DNA of 64,000 nucleotides from Drosophila miranda (taxonomy: Eukaryota > Arthropoda > Insecta > Diptera > Drosophilidae): assembly GCF_003369915.1 (NCBI RefSeq), contig NC_046675.1:25916001-25980000 (forward strand), written 5' to 3'. Below, in pieces: positions 1 to 11,433 of this stretch. The position numbers were made by a program, and so were the translations under genes. Position 1 is the stretch's first letter. Each line of letters begins with the position of its first letter. Below the pieces are notes generated by a model that was not told the DNA's origin, did no database searches, and saw only the letters and a list, made by a program, of their open reading frames with translations.

Positions 1-692
1 TAAAATGGTGTCATAAATATCAAAATGTTCCTTAACTAGATAGGAAAAACCATGAAACTATGAAAAAAGGTAAACTTTCATTCTTTAATTGATGAGAGTC
101 ATTTGGCTATCAATTGGTGACCCCGATGTTGCTTTTAAGAGTTCTATTGCACTTTCAACCACTTATATAGGTACAATTTAGGCCTACATAGTATATAATT
201 ATGTCAGGCTAGAGTTAATGTTTGCGTCAGTTTTCTCTTAAAGTTTTCATTCATGGTAACTTTTTTCCTGCACAGATTCCAGCAAATAACGAGTTCCTTG
301 GTGATTGGTGACTTCTTTCTTTGCAAAATATTCTATTCTATTCAACGGACAGGCCAGACATTTCCTTTTCAGACCTTGTTCTATGTTTGCTTTCATCATC
401 TCGCTCTTAAGATCATCTCTGAAAGAGTCAACATTAGAATAGGAAAATGACGAGAATAACGGACAGCCAAGCAACGGAGACTGAGACACATAAACTGAGA
501 AAAAACTCGTAGTTTTTTTCCGTAAACAAGTAACTCTTTGTAAAATACAGAAAAATTAAAAACAAGTAGGCGTATACAACAATTTAACAAGTCATAAAGC
601 AGTTTGTTTGTGAACATAACAGATTCCCTTCTCCGTTTAACAAATTTTAAAAACTTGAAAAATATTCAGCAATTCAACAAAATTGAGAAAAA
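1..692. other. AT-rich flank upstream of the BI-1-like gene
   Basis: I see no coding exon, RNA gene or repeat here. The last 60 bases are A-rich and run into the ATG at 693 with an A-rich start context, so they probably hold the 5' UTR of the next gene. No TATA box is evident. Confidence 0.4.
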
Positions 693-1418
693 ATGGCTCA
701 AGCTACAGCACAGAAAATTAACGGACGCTTTCAGAGCTTTATGAAAGGCCTCAACGATCGCTATGAGCCACATGTGCGCCAGCACCTGGCGAAGGTGTAC
801 ATGGTCTTGGGAAGCACCGCAGCCGCGTCCACTGTGGGAGCCCTCTGCCAGATGCACGAAGTTCTAGATCTCGGTGTACTGGCTGCCCTGGCCACGCTGG
901 TTCTGGCATTGGGTCTGCATCTCTACATGGATGATGGCAAGAACTATCGCACACGCTTGAGCATGCTCTATGCCGTTGGATTTTGCTCGGGCCAGACATT
1001 GGGACCGCTGTTGAGCTACATAATCAGCATCAATCCGGCCATTATCGTCACAGCCCTCACTGGCATTTTGGTCATTTTTCTATCACTCTCGCTGGCCGCA
1101 CTCCTGGCCGAGCAGGGCAAGTATTTGTATCTGGGCGGAATGTTATTGAGCGTTATCAGCACCATGGTCCTTCTGAGCCTCTTCAACATGATATTCAAGT
1201 CGTACGTGGTTCAAGTGACTCAACTCTATGTGGGAGTATTCGTGATGGCCGGTTTTGTAGTCTTCGACACCCAAAACATAGTAGAGAAGTGCCGCTATGG
1301 GAACAGCGATGTCGTACAGCATGCCCTGATACTGTTCTTTGATATATTTTACATGTTCCGCCGTTTGCTGGTGATCTTGACCCAGAAGGAGGAGCGAAAG
1401 CAAGAAGGAAGGAACTAA
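693..1418 (+). CDS. Bax inhibitor-1 (BI-1/TMBIM6) family protein, intronless
   Basis: The 241-residue protein belongs to the TMBIM/UPF0005 family, ER-membrane calcium-leak proteins that suppress cell death. Hydrophobic segments lie near residues 35-52, 58-77, 87-108, 114-138, 142-165, 170-190 and 201-228, as expected for about seven membrane spans. Family marks visible are GQTLGPLL near 100, the segment FDTQNIVEK at 181-189, and acidic residues D182 and D207, spaced like the pH-sensing aspartate pair of the family. A charged tail (QKEERKQ) closes the protein, as in animal BI-1. The ATG follows an A-rich leader, and a polyadenylation signal AATAAA lies at 1456-1461, 38 bases after the stop. 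The reading frame is uninterrupted and intronless. The D. melanogaster BI-1 gene lies, as I recall, on 3L, so this may be a retrocopy or a relocated gene; I cannot tell which. Confidence 0.88.
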   Translation: MAQATAQKINGRFQSFMKGLNDRYEPHVRQHLAKVYMVLGSTAAASTVGALCQMHEVLDLGVLAALATLVLALGLHLYMDDGKNYRTRLSMLYAVGFCSGQTLGPLLSYIISINPAIIVTALTGILVIFLSLSLAALLAEQGKYLYLGGMLLSVISTMVLLSLFNMIFKSYVVQVTQLYVGVFVMAGFVVFDTQNIVEKCRYGNSDVVQHALILFFDIFYMFRRLLVILTQKEERKQEGRN

Positions 1419-1461
1419 GGTCCGGCGGTAGCAGCACAGCACAACCAAAACAAAAAATAAA

Positions 1462-3697
1462 CAATAGATACATCTACCATATAAACACTACCAAATTGAT
1501 TAGGTTCGAAAATTGGCCGTTTTTTCAATTAACTTTCAGCTCAACAGGCAACTTAAAATAAACCACAAGTTAAAGCCAGTTCACTGCCAATGACCAAAAT
1601 ACACGCAGAATTATCTTAAGATCGGACATATATCTTTATATAACTGCCTAAGATATTGCAATAACTTGGTGATACTTTGATAACTTTGGCTGATCCAATA
1701 AAGTTCATCTTCGTTCATAAATTATTATTGAATTCTCAACTTCTTAAAAAACTTCTTCCTCAATTGAAACAAATACTTCTCCATTGCCAGAGCTTCTCTC
1801 TGAGGGTGTAAACATCGCAATCTCTCCTATATTTGACTTGATTTGTTTTGGGCTTTAATTAAAACCAAACAAAACAACACGCTTCTTGTCAACGCCAAGA
1901 CAAGGAGTAAAAGTTGAAAATTACCTCAAGCTGTTGCACGAGGGAACGAACGAACCCTTCAACCAACCCACTAATTGTTACAATACCAGATCCCGCTCCT
2001 GCTCCTTACCCCCGACCACCACAGTGTTCATGCTGTTGTTTATCAGAGGAACATTGCGAAAACTTGTGGGAAGCGTGGCTGTGCTTAAAAACACATTACA
2101 AGTACAAGACAATTAGTTTGTCTCATATAAAACGTAGCCAGGGGAGTCGCTGGAGGATTTGGATTCCTCGTTCCCGGACTGTGTTCCTTCTGCGACAAAG
2201 AGTTAAACGTTTTCATATTTATGAGGCTCGTAAAACTCAATGATATACAAAATTAATGACAAAAACATTGCAAGTGGCACGTCTCCCCGTTGCTGGTTCC
2301 ACTCTCTGGCGAATCGTAAAAGAAATGTTACCTCAAAAACTTTCTCAGCATTCACCTGACAGCGGGAATGGAAATGGGGCTGGGACGCGACACAGTCAAA
2401 GTTATTCAAGCGTCTTGTAATTTTAATTTCAAGAGAGTCTGCGACTTTTTAGTTGCTGCCTTCTGGAAGTATTTCCCACTCTCCAGTTCTGGTGCATCCT
2501 CTCTCATTTTTTGTGTATGTCCTGTGTCTATCTTAAGGCGTCACGTAGCATTTTCTGTTCCTTTTTTAATTGACTTTGGACTGGAAGAAGTTTATTAGTT
2601 GAAGGGGGCTTTTGGGCTTGATTTGAGCAATAGGTGCTCTGCCCTCTTATGCTCGCCTTCTTCCTGCTCATTAGAAAGGACTTGTCACACATGCCACCGT
2701 GACTTTTGTGGACTTTTTCCTTTCGTTCTGTGTGGACCCGTTTCCGGTTCCGATAACGGTCACAGGAACGTGAACGTGTTATTGTTGTTCTTGCTGTTGC
2801 CCCCAACAGAACCGAGTGGCATCCTTTTTCACTCATCACTGCATAAATTGTACAAAAGTTTATTTTTTCCTTTCCTTTCCGCTATGCGTTATGCATATTA
2901 ATTTTTACTCGAATCCCTCAAGACGCTTGCAAAAATTCTGATTTTTATTCTTCCTGCTTCTCCTGTTCCAAGAGGAATTCGTGTTTGGCTTCCTTATGAA
3001 TATTTGTTTTTCGTTTACTTAAAGAATATTTTGATATATTTGTATGGAGGACGTCTATTAAATGGTGTGAAACGATGCTGTTGCGGTTTTAATTTTTAAA
3101 GATTTTTTTTTTTAGTTCCGATTTTAGCACCCATTTTGTGTATACAAAAATAACAAAATTCTGGTTGATTTGTTGAAATGTAATTTGTTATTGTTATGCC
3201 ACTAAATTTGTTTCCTGAAGTGTTTTCCAGAAATCCTTCTGTTGCGAGAACGTTACGAAAAGAGTCTTTAAATACGAAGAAATATTTCCGGAGAGTGGTA
3301 AAAGGTTCGAAATATCCATCTTCAGCTTTTCGGAAACATAGTTAAGTGGTATCTTTCTTTCTAATTTATATCTTTGAAATTATCAAAGAGTTTCAAGACG
3401 TTTCAAATATATAGAACATGTTTCTATTATAGTTTCTTAAAAATCCATTTAACCTCCTCTTGGTCTGTGCCACTGTTTTCAATTGAGGCATGGTCATGTC
3501 TTTCGAATGCCACACCCCAACCCAGCCCAACCGAAGCTAATCCGCAAACCAGTTCGGAACAGGCCTGTACTGTGAAACGGTATCCAGGTCACTTTTGTCG
3601 CACCACTTGCATACCAATTGAAGGTAAAGAGAGGTATTGTTAATTGTCCAACCAAGAAAGGCAATACATTGGTGCCTTTGGTGGACAATCACAAGAT
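1462..3697. other. Intergenic, no supported feature
   Basis: AT-rich DNA with homopolymer runs and scattered short ORFs in all frames. I found no splice-linked coding exon, RNA gene or repeat with defined ends. Confidence 0.4.
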
Positions 3698-3770
3698 GGG
3701 GATGTAGCTCAGATGGTAGAGCGCTCGCTTAGCATGTGAGAGGTACGGGGATCGATGCCCCGCATCTCCA
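3698..3770 (+). tRNA. tRNA-Ala (AGC)
   Basis: A 73-base cloverleaf. The 7-bp acceptor stem GGGGATG pairs with CATCTCC (one G-U), the anticodon loop is TTAGCAT with anticodon AGC, the T stem is CGGGG/CCCCG and the discriminator is A. No intron. An oligo-T tract a few bases downstream fits Pol III termination. The copies in this window are identical across all 73 bases by eye. Confidence 0.97.
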
Positions 3771-6700
3771 GTAGTGTATTTTTCCACTAACTTTTTTGCA
3801 AAACATGCAAACAGCAACTTTGCAAAACAAAACACTTAAAACAATTAAAAATCTAGAAATAAATACATAAATTCTCGCAACGACAGCGACAGCTTAACTA
3901 GCTTAGACTTCAGGTTGTCACGGGAGGGAGGACAAAAAACTTTGTCCTGCCGAAAACGGATAACAAAACAGGGGCAAAAAATTAAAACAAAAGCCTTTTG
4001 CTCATAAATAGCACATCATGTATCATTTACAACTCCGATTCCAGCAGTGTATGGAGGATGTAGTCGCCCTGGGGCGTCCTGACTGTTGTCCTGGGACCGT
4101 GTTTCCTGGTCCTGACTGCTCCCGTGGCTGCTGTTGTGGCTGTCTGGTTAATTGCTGGCAAAGTTGCCTGCGAACAGCGAATGCAGGCATAAACACAAAC
4201 ATTGGCATATTGTGCTGATTTATGTGCGACAATGTGTTCTCTCTACCACCATCCTGCCTCCTCCTCCGCACTCCCCAACTCCATCGTTAAGGGCGCAAAT
4301 CAAATTACGCGTCTTGATTGTCGACATGGGGGCAGCTTCTAAGGGATGTCCTGTGTTTGAATCGGAATAATGCTCACTGGCAGCTACAAAGGCAACCTTT
4401 GAATATTCATTAGTGGCAACTTCTTCCTCGACATAAGCCGCCCCGGAATGCAAAAGACAAAACTGCCGACGTTTGCGTATTCGTCTCCCGCAACAAAAAA
4501 ATGCGAGTAAAATAAGGAAATCCTATTGGAGATGCGGGGCATCGATCCCCGTACCTCTCACAAGTGTCCAAAAAAGGTGTCCAAACTAAAGTGCAAGACA
4601 AGCTAAATGCCCAAATGGCCAAGTGAAGGGCAAGGTTTTTGGTCAAATTTCAGTTAGCTTTTGGTTGATTGTTGCGGTGGAAGTTTTGTGGGACAGAGCT
4701 TCATCGTAGTTGCTTACAGAACGATCTAACATAGGAGGGTCTAAAGTCTTTTAGGAATCTTTTTATTTCTACGAGATCTACGAGTATGTGCTTTCCTTGT
4801 CTAAGAAGCGGTGGGCATGCTTTTTGAACCAATAGAAAACCCTCAGCTAAACTCGAGTCTGCAATTCCCGGGCATACAGAATAGTCATGATTTCCGAAAC
4901 AAAATTAGCTTAAAAGGAATTTATTCCTAAAAGCAGTCCATCTTTTTCTGTTGAATTCTGAACAGTGACGAGGAAGTCCTTGTCGAAGGTATCTACAGAA
5001 GTCACTCTGGTGAATATTTGTGATGGCAGAGAATAGATGTTTGACAAGTCGCAAGACTACTCCATTTTTATTTCAATAACTCGGTGGCATTTTAAGCAAT
5101 ACTTCTTGTATGTAAGAGACGAAGAGCCGCCCTAAAAATTGCCTATTTGAGCTTTCAGAAAAATTAGTCAAGAAAAAGCAGTACGGATTGAAGATTGATT
5201 GGTCATTCAAAGAGACCGACAAAATCGTTTTAATTTGTAAAATAACATCGCATCTTAAACACCTCCAAAACAATTGAAAATGGTAATCTTCGATTCCCCA
5301 AAATTTAGTTCCCATCTCCAAAAGTTATCTCTTGATCCCAGCAATTTATTGTATCTTTAACCACGCGCAGAAAAGAAAACCGTTTAAAAATTTCAGATTG
5401 TGGAAAAGTTTGGAAAAGACCGAAGGCCCGCATAATCAACTCTCTGTCTCTTTGGGATTTTTCGTGTGCCAGGGGACGGACTCCATGAAACAGCAGAAGC
5501 AACAAACAAACAAACAATAAAATATTGAGCACATTAATGTTTAGTCAGACGTAAAATTACTTTTAAGTCTACTTCGGGCTGTGGGCCCTTCCCCACTCTG
5601 CTCCTTAGACAACTCCTCAGACTCTGAGACAATGTCGGGGGTAGAGTGCCTCATAAAGACGTTAGATAAACGCTAGATGCATATTTATGATTTGACACTC
5701 CAGAAGTTGCCAGAGGAAATGGCAAATGGGAAACGGGACAGGAGCTCTGCTGCTCTGCTGCTCGGCCTGTCATTCTGGGGTATCGTGAAAAGCTTTCATA
5801 ATGCTCGATAATGAAACATTTTTCACTTTTGCCACATTGACAAATGCCCAGGGAGGGGGCGAAGGGCAGGAGGCCGGAGTCCGGAGAGCGTTGAATAATA
5901 AAAGTTTATGCCAGTATTCTGGATTTAATTAAGAATAAGAAAAACGAACATTTTCAAACTTTTCAATTGCCAGATGCGCCCCAGCTCTGGCGTCTCTCGC
6001 CTAATCCGATTTCCAAAAGATACTTTTTATGATTATTATTTTTTGAGTTTGGGAAATTGTTTACGTTAATTAGAAAGGAGCTGTGAAAAGTGACAGGAAC
6101 AGTGGAAGACGTTTGTCTGCTGTATGAGTGGAAGTGGTATGGATTTTAAGATGGAAAGAGGAAATAATTCTTGGGTATCGGAAGGTACCATAAAGTTGAT
6201 AAAAGTTATTATTTTTTATTATTAATCAATTGGAGACTAATATAAAATATGAACTTAATAAACTAGCACTAGTTACTGTTACTAGGGCTATCGACACCAC
6301 ATTTGTTGTACCATAATGCTCGGAGAAGCATTTGTTAAAGAGAAAACATGCTCGTAAAAGGATTACTCTCCAGTAATTTTGCAAAGGTTGAACTAGTAAA
6401 ATAGTTGTCTTTTCTTAATGCTTACCTTTGCTTAATGTTTAGTAATTTATCCGGCAATTCAGTCTAACGATATGGATTAATCTCTCTATTGTATCACTTG
6501 TCTTACTAAACAACTTCGTTGCCAATTACTAAGCCACACCAAGAATCGTATATTAACTCAGTCTCAAACAATTCGATTGCTGACCAGAGTCCGGCTAAAG
6601 TTAACTCAATCACAATAATTTTGTTTGGCGTTAAATGGCCGCTTCCTACCACTCAACTCCACTCCACTCAAAGTGTCACTTAATTGTTTATGAATGGGGC

Positions 6701-7300
6701 CCGAACTGTGTGTCAGCGTGCGTGTTTGTGCGTGTCGTAGCTGTGGAAATTCACATCTCTCCCCTCGTGGTAGGCTATGACATATTTTTGCTGCGGTTGA
6801 CAGAACGGAAGCGGAAACGTTTTTGTGTGGATGGTTTGTTGTGATTGACTCTTTCGGGGGGTTTTTGATTTGCCTTTGAGGATGTCAAATATTTAGCGTT
6901 TAAATAGGCTATTGGCTAGTAGTGCGTACAATTTATTTAGATTTTGCTTGAAATTGTCGTTGATTTTTTATAATTGTTTAATTAAATATTTGAATTAATA
7001 AAGTCGTGCGTTATAGTCGTAGTATAGTAGTTTTAAAGTCTTTTAGATGATATTCCGAGATGAAGATTTAACACGTTTTTGATAGAGTTTAAATAATTAG
7101 ATTATTAGCTCTCTAAATGTTTAATATTTTTGTGATGATTATTTAAGTTTTTTTATCAAACCGTTTACAATAGCAATTACAATTAATATTTGGAAAGTTT
7201 TTTAAATTAATTAAATTCACGCGTATAATTTGTTAATGTTTTTGAAAAATGTTTCGGTAATAATTTTTGTTGTTGTATAAATAGTCTCAAATTTTAGAAT
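3771..7300. other. Intergenic, no protein gene
   Basis: AT-rich noncoding DNA. The only recognisable item is the tRNA-Ala 3'-half fragment at 4527-4562, listed separately. Short ORFs here overlap on both strands and show no domain or splice continuity. Confidence 0.4.
4527..4562 (-). pseudogene. tRNA-Ala (AGC) 3'-half fragment
   Basis: These 36 bases match the 3' half of the full Ala tRNA exactly: the 3' side of the anticodon stem, variable region, whole T arm, 3' acceptor strand and discriminator A. Similarity stops abruptly inside the anticodon arm, so there is no D arm, A box or 5' acceptor strand and it cannot fold as a tRNA. The discriminator is followed by ATAGG rather than CCA, which points to a DNA-level copy of the gene, not insertion of a mature CCA-tailed tRNA. 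Confidence 0.85.
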
Positions 7301-8080
7301 TTCACACCCACTACTATACGTATAAGGAAATTCTTCAACGATTCGACCGCGCTCTATGCTATGCCTATGCTGCTGCTGATGACCGTAGCGGTGACAACAA
7401 CAGTGCAGTACACAACACAACACTGCACAACAGAGGCTCGACTGCGGCGGCAGAAAGTGCCTTTAACCGACGGCGCTAGTTTCCAGTTCCCGGCCCTGCC
7501 CTGGACCGCCCCCATTGCTGCTGCAGTTAGAGCGGGAGCGGGAGAGGGAGAGGGCTTAGAGAGCAAAACAGCAATAGCAATAGGGATGCAACAGCAGTCA
7601 TAGTCGTAGCGGTACATAACCATACAACAGAACAACAGCTACATAAACTCACACAATCGCATATCGCATAGCTGCTGCTGCTACTGCTATTGCACACTCA
7701 CACAACGTCATATACAACAGCGAACGAGAGACGGGCCGAGAGCCGATCATCATAAAACGGAGTACATAACCCGAAGTCACGGCCCGAGAGCTGCAGCAAA
7801 ACAAAACACAGCACAAAACAATGCAAAATACAGCAGCAACAACAACAACAGCAACAGCAAAATGTAACTAAATACGATGCAGCCGAGGAGGGGGTGGGTG
7901 GTCGGAGACCGAGACCGAGACCCTGCACCACCACCCCCATGCATCGCCCGGCAAAGCGAACGACGAACGAGCGAGCTGGAAAGACCGAGCGCGACTAACG
8001 GTACAAGGACCAAGAAGGCCATCGTCACGAAAGCCCGCCGAAAGCCACGAAGTTGAATCCAGGGTATGTTCGATGAAAGG
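7300..8080 (+). other. CAG/CAA-rich block resembling a long fly 5' UTR exon
   Basis: This stretch is less AT-rich than its surroundings. It carries CAA/CAG runs (7831-7860), purine-rich blocks, and two good splice donors at its right end (AG|GTATGT near 8063 and AAAG|GTAAGA near 8079). Such composition is typical of the long untranslated first exons of Drosophila developmental and neural genes. No coding frame of note is present, and no downstream exon could be assigned. Confidence 0.25.
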
Positions 8081-8295
8081 TAAGACAGGGGGAGAGAGTG
8101 GCCTATATTTAAGAGTTTTATGAGTGACTAAACTACTATAATTGTTTGATTTTTTATCAGAAAAATGGGACACATATGACCTTTTTGCAAAGATGCAAAG
8201 ATGTTGAGAAGAAGAGCTGCACTATCCAAATACCCACTAACTTCTATTTAATATACCTTGCCCTGCAAAAGCCACGAAGTTCCACCACGACCAAC

Positions 8296-8355
8296 AGAGA
8301 GAGAGAGAGAGAGAGTGTATGTGGAAGAAAGAGAGAGTGGGCACTAGAGAGAGAG
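8296..8355. repeat. (GA)n tract, possible GAGA-factor sites
   Basis: A pure GA dinucleotide run at 8296-8315 is followed by further GAGAGAG blocks to 8355. Runs like this bind GAGA factor (Trl) at many fly promoters. The TATA/Inr start at 8881-8917 lies about 550 bases downstream. Confidence 0.5.
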
Positions 8356-8880
8356 ATGGTGATATAGAGCAACTGCAAGAGAGCGAGAGAAGGCAATAAA
8401 ATAAAATACAAGCAAAACAACATAAAAACCCAACAACAACAGCAATAATACCAACAACTGCAGCAGAAGGAGCAGCAACGGCAGCACCAGAAAAGGACAC
8501 GTGCAATTAATGCGGGATGGGAGAAGAAGGAAATGGAAAGGGAGAAAGGAGGCGGTGGGTTATTGCACTGGAAATGGTGTACACAATCTCCCTTTCATCT
8601 GCCTGCAAATGCTGCTGCTGCGCCACTGCTGCTGCAACAGAGTGCTGCCTGGTTGGCTGTTGCATAGTTCGAGGCGCCGTCGCTGCTGCCGGATGGTGTG
8701 AGTGTGTTGGGATTTTTGTTTGGTAAACTGCATATACAACAATACAATAAGCAGAAGGACAGGGTACAGTGGCACAGTGGAACGAGAAGTAGGTCTGGTG
8801 GAGATCCCCTTGCCCCATGCTTTACATATGTACATAGCATTTTGAATGAATTCCGGCGCATGCCATCTGATGGCATTTTC

Positions 8881-8917
8881 TATAAAAGTCAGTTAGGCCA
8901 TGTGCACGAGCTCAGTT
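8881..8917 (+). promoter_or_regulatory. TATA box plus initiator
   Basis: TATAAAAG at 8881-8888 is followed 33 bases later by the fly initiator TCAGTT at 8912-8917 (A at 8914). No downstream promoter element is evident at +28. Spacing is slightly long but within the usual range. Confidence 0.5.
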
Positions 8918-9090
8918 GAGTTTCAACGACCAAACTCCACTCTTGAAATCTTTCGCCATATCGCAGAGAAGCAACCAGCCCCCAAAGCAATCACAAATTG
9001 AGAAGCTATTGCGTACCCACATCTCTGCCCACCGTCGGCAATTGGCTCGCCCAACATTTTGAGTAGAGTTTGAGCCTTGCGCTTACCTTG
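8914..9090 (+). other. Putative untranslated first exon
   Basis: Starting at the initiator A, 177 bases run without a single ATG to a strong splice donor, CTTG|GTGAGT, at 9091. Absence of ATG across this length and position downstream of a TATA/Inr pair suggest a 5' UTR exon. The spliced partner could not be found in the window, so the gene it serves is unknown. Confidence 0.35.
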
Positions 9091-9091
9091 G

Positions 9092-11010
9092 TGAGTACTC
9101 AATAGACCCTTAAAGTGAAGTTTGGGGAGTGATGTGTAGTAGGAAGTGTTTTGCATATCATATTAAGACGGATACCAAGTGAAAAGTGATGAACTCATCT
9201 ATTGGTTATGATTGTTTAAAAATTTAAAGTAATTAAAGTATTAATAGAGCTTCTCCAATTAATTAAATATAACTTGAAATTGACCATCAATTTAATAGAT
9301 TTACTTGTTGATCGGAACGATTTGCAGCACACGTTTACATAGATCGCAGTACATAAGCGAAATTTATATCTATATCTATTAAGTAGATTCACTGAAATGT
9401 TCCTTTCCGGTAAGCAGTTCAAGAACAACAATAATAATACAAAAATGCTTGTCAGCGTCACTCGAGCGGCTATCATACCCTGTGTGTTCATACATTGTGT
9501 GTATTTTTGTAGTTGAATTTTCGGTCCCGAATCGCGATCGCGCACTTCGTGTATTTTTTGAATTTTTTTTAATCCTCGGTTTCAAGTCTGTGTCACGCAC
9601 AGCTACGTCCCACACGAAGAGTATTTTGTTTCTGCACTCTTGGACGCGAGAAGCGTTCATACAACGCCGTGTATTTTGTTCTTGGATTCTCGGGCTCGCG
9701 AGTATCGGACCAATAGGAGCAATGAGAGCAGTTGGGAAACAGGGCAGGCCCAGTACTCATGCTAAGAATTATTCATTATTTAATCCATCAACTAAGAGTT
9801 CAAAAGTTCCTTAGAGAACACTTATGTATGTCAAGCTCGTATAAAACCATATACATACATATCTAAATACTATAAAAACGATAGATTCGCATCTAATTTC
9901 GCTTTCATCTCGATCCACATTCTTCTACCTTTTCAGAAAACATCTCAGAACACAGTCATACCAAAAAGGAAACGGCTATCAAGCCTATAAAGAACCGTAT
10001 TTATTTGATCGCCAGTCAGTTCGATAAAGTCGAACCTACTGTAAGTAGAACACGATGTGTAAGCACCAAGAGATGAATATGAGGTACCAATCACCTCGCA
10101 CGCAAGGATACAATAATGGTATCCAAACGCTATATAAATCGACTGATACAAATTCCAAGAGGGTACACTGTCACAACCCGAAAATATAGAGTCATAATCA
10201 AACGATATGTAACCAATTGTAGGGCCACTATGTATGACGATATTTAATGTATTCGAAATCTATATAACCTTACTTAAAGCATCAATATTTAGGGAAATGA
10301 AAATGCATCTAAGTAGGCGCCCCCAAACGGGCGTTTCAGTATATTTAGTATGTAAGATGTTATACAATTAAAAGAACATAATAGGTTCCGAACCCGAACA
10401 ATTAGGTAGGTCCACAAAACGGAAGACAACTTAATGAATTCGTTCGCAATTAACCTTTTACTTTTATCCCCCAACGAGTGTCACACATTGGCCTTATCCG
10501 CTCTATCCGGGGATGTCTATCTGTGTGTGAACCCCCATCCATTTCCAATCAAAATTATCCGAAGCATGGTGTCTGAACTTGTACGCGTGCGCGAAAGATC
10601 AGTAATGGAGGCCAGGGTCCGGACCTTTGCCGTAATCGCGTTCTACGTGCTGCACGTCATGCGGCTGTCGCCTCACGCGCCGGTTGGGCGGGTGGTGGGT
10701 AACGATTTTAGCGTTACACGTTGGGAATCCGTCCGCAACAAATATTCTAGTCTGATTTTTGAAGAGATCTTTCAGAAATCAGATCTGCATTCAAAATCTG
10801 CAATTCTTCGGTGTTGATGTTTGTTGACTCGAATGTTGCATGTTGTTGTGTGTGCTTGAAGCATGTTTCCGATCATAATTTTCATTATTATTTCAAGTAA
10901 TATATTAGCTGTTAATATTATTCTAACACTTGGCAATCAACTTCCGCAATCAACTTTCGTTAACCTATTCCTTTGAATCTTTCACTGGTTTAGAGCTATA
11001 ATATTATAAA
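9092..11010. other. Unassigned sequence with degenerate repeats
   Basis: No coding gene is supported. Between about 9490 and 9720 the motif GTGTATTTT or a close variant recurs four times at roughly 50-70 base spacing, each followed by GC-rich segments. The part near 10560-10740 is unusually GC-rich for this neighbourhood. The block could be an old transposable element, but I see no defined ends or coding motifs. Confidence 0.3.
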
Positions 11011-11433
11011 CAGCCAGGCTCCGTTTTTCACATTCACAAAAGTTTTCCGATCTAATATGGGGCTCCCGTTTTCACATTCCGCAAGATTTATTCGTTTTCA
11101 AAACGAAAACATTTTCGTTGACGAAATGAAAAGTAAACGGCTTTTCATACAACAAAACGAACCTTAATTGCAAAAGAAAAAAAATAGATGACTTATTGAT
11201 GCATTAACATAAACTTGACATCTATATTAAATTAACTTTTTCTTTCTTTATAAATAATTTTATTTGAACCCAACCTCAAATTTGCCTCGGAAAAAATTTA
11301 CCAGGGCAACAACAATTTTCGTTTTGGTGCAAACAACAAAAATATGTGAAAACTGGAGAACCTTAAAACGAAAACGAAACGTTTTGGCTGAAAACGTAAT
11401 CCGCAAAAGTAAATGAAAAACGGAACCTGCCTG
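11011..11433. mobile_element. Non-autonomous DNA element with terminal inverted repeats
   Basis: The left end CAGCCAGGCTCCG and the reverse complement of the right end, CAGGCAGGTTCCG, match at 11 of 13 bases, and the similarity continues into GTTTTTCA. The 423 bp interior is non-coding and rich in ACGAAAA and TTTTCGT motifs in both orientations, as expected of subterminal transposase-binding repeats in a MITE. No clear target-site duplication is visible, so the superfamily is undetermined. Confidence 0.6.

Noticed and set aside
9092-10850. Possible solo LTR or LTR-element relic
   Set aside because: Composition is odd and locally repetitive, but I see no paired ends, target duplication or coding motifs, so I do not name a family.
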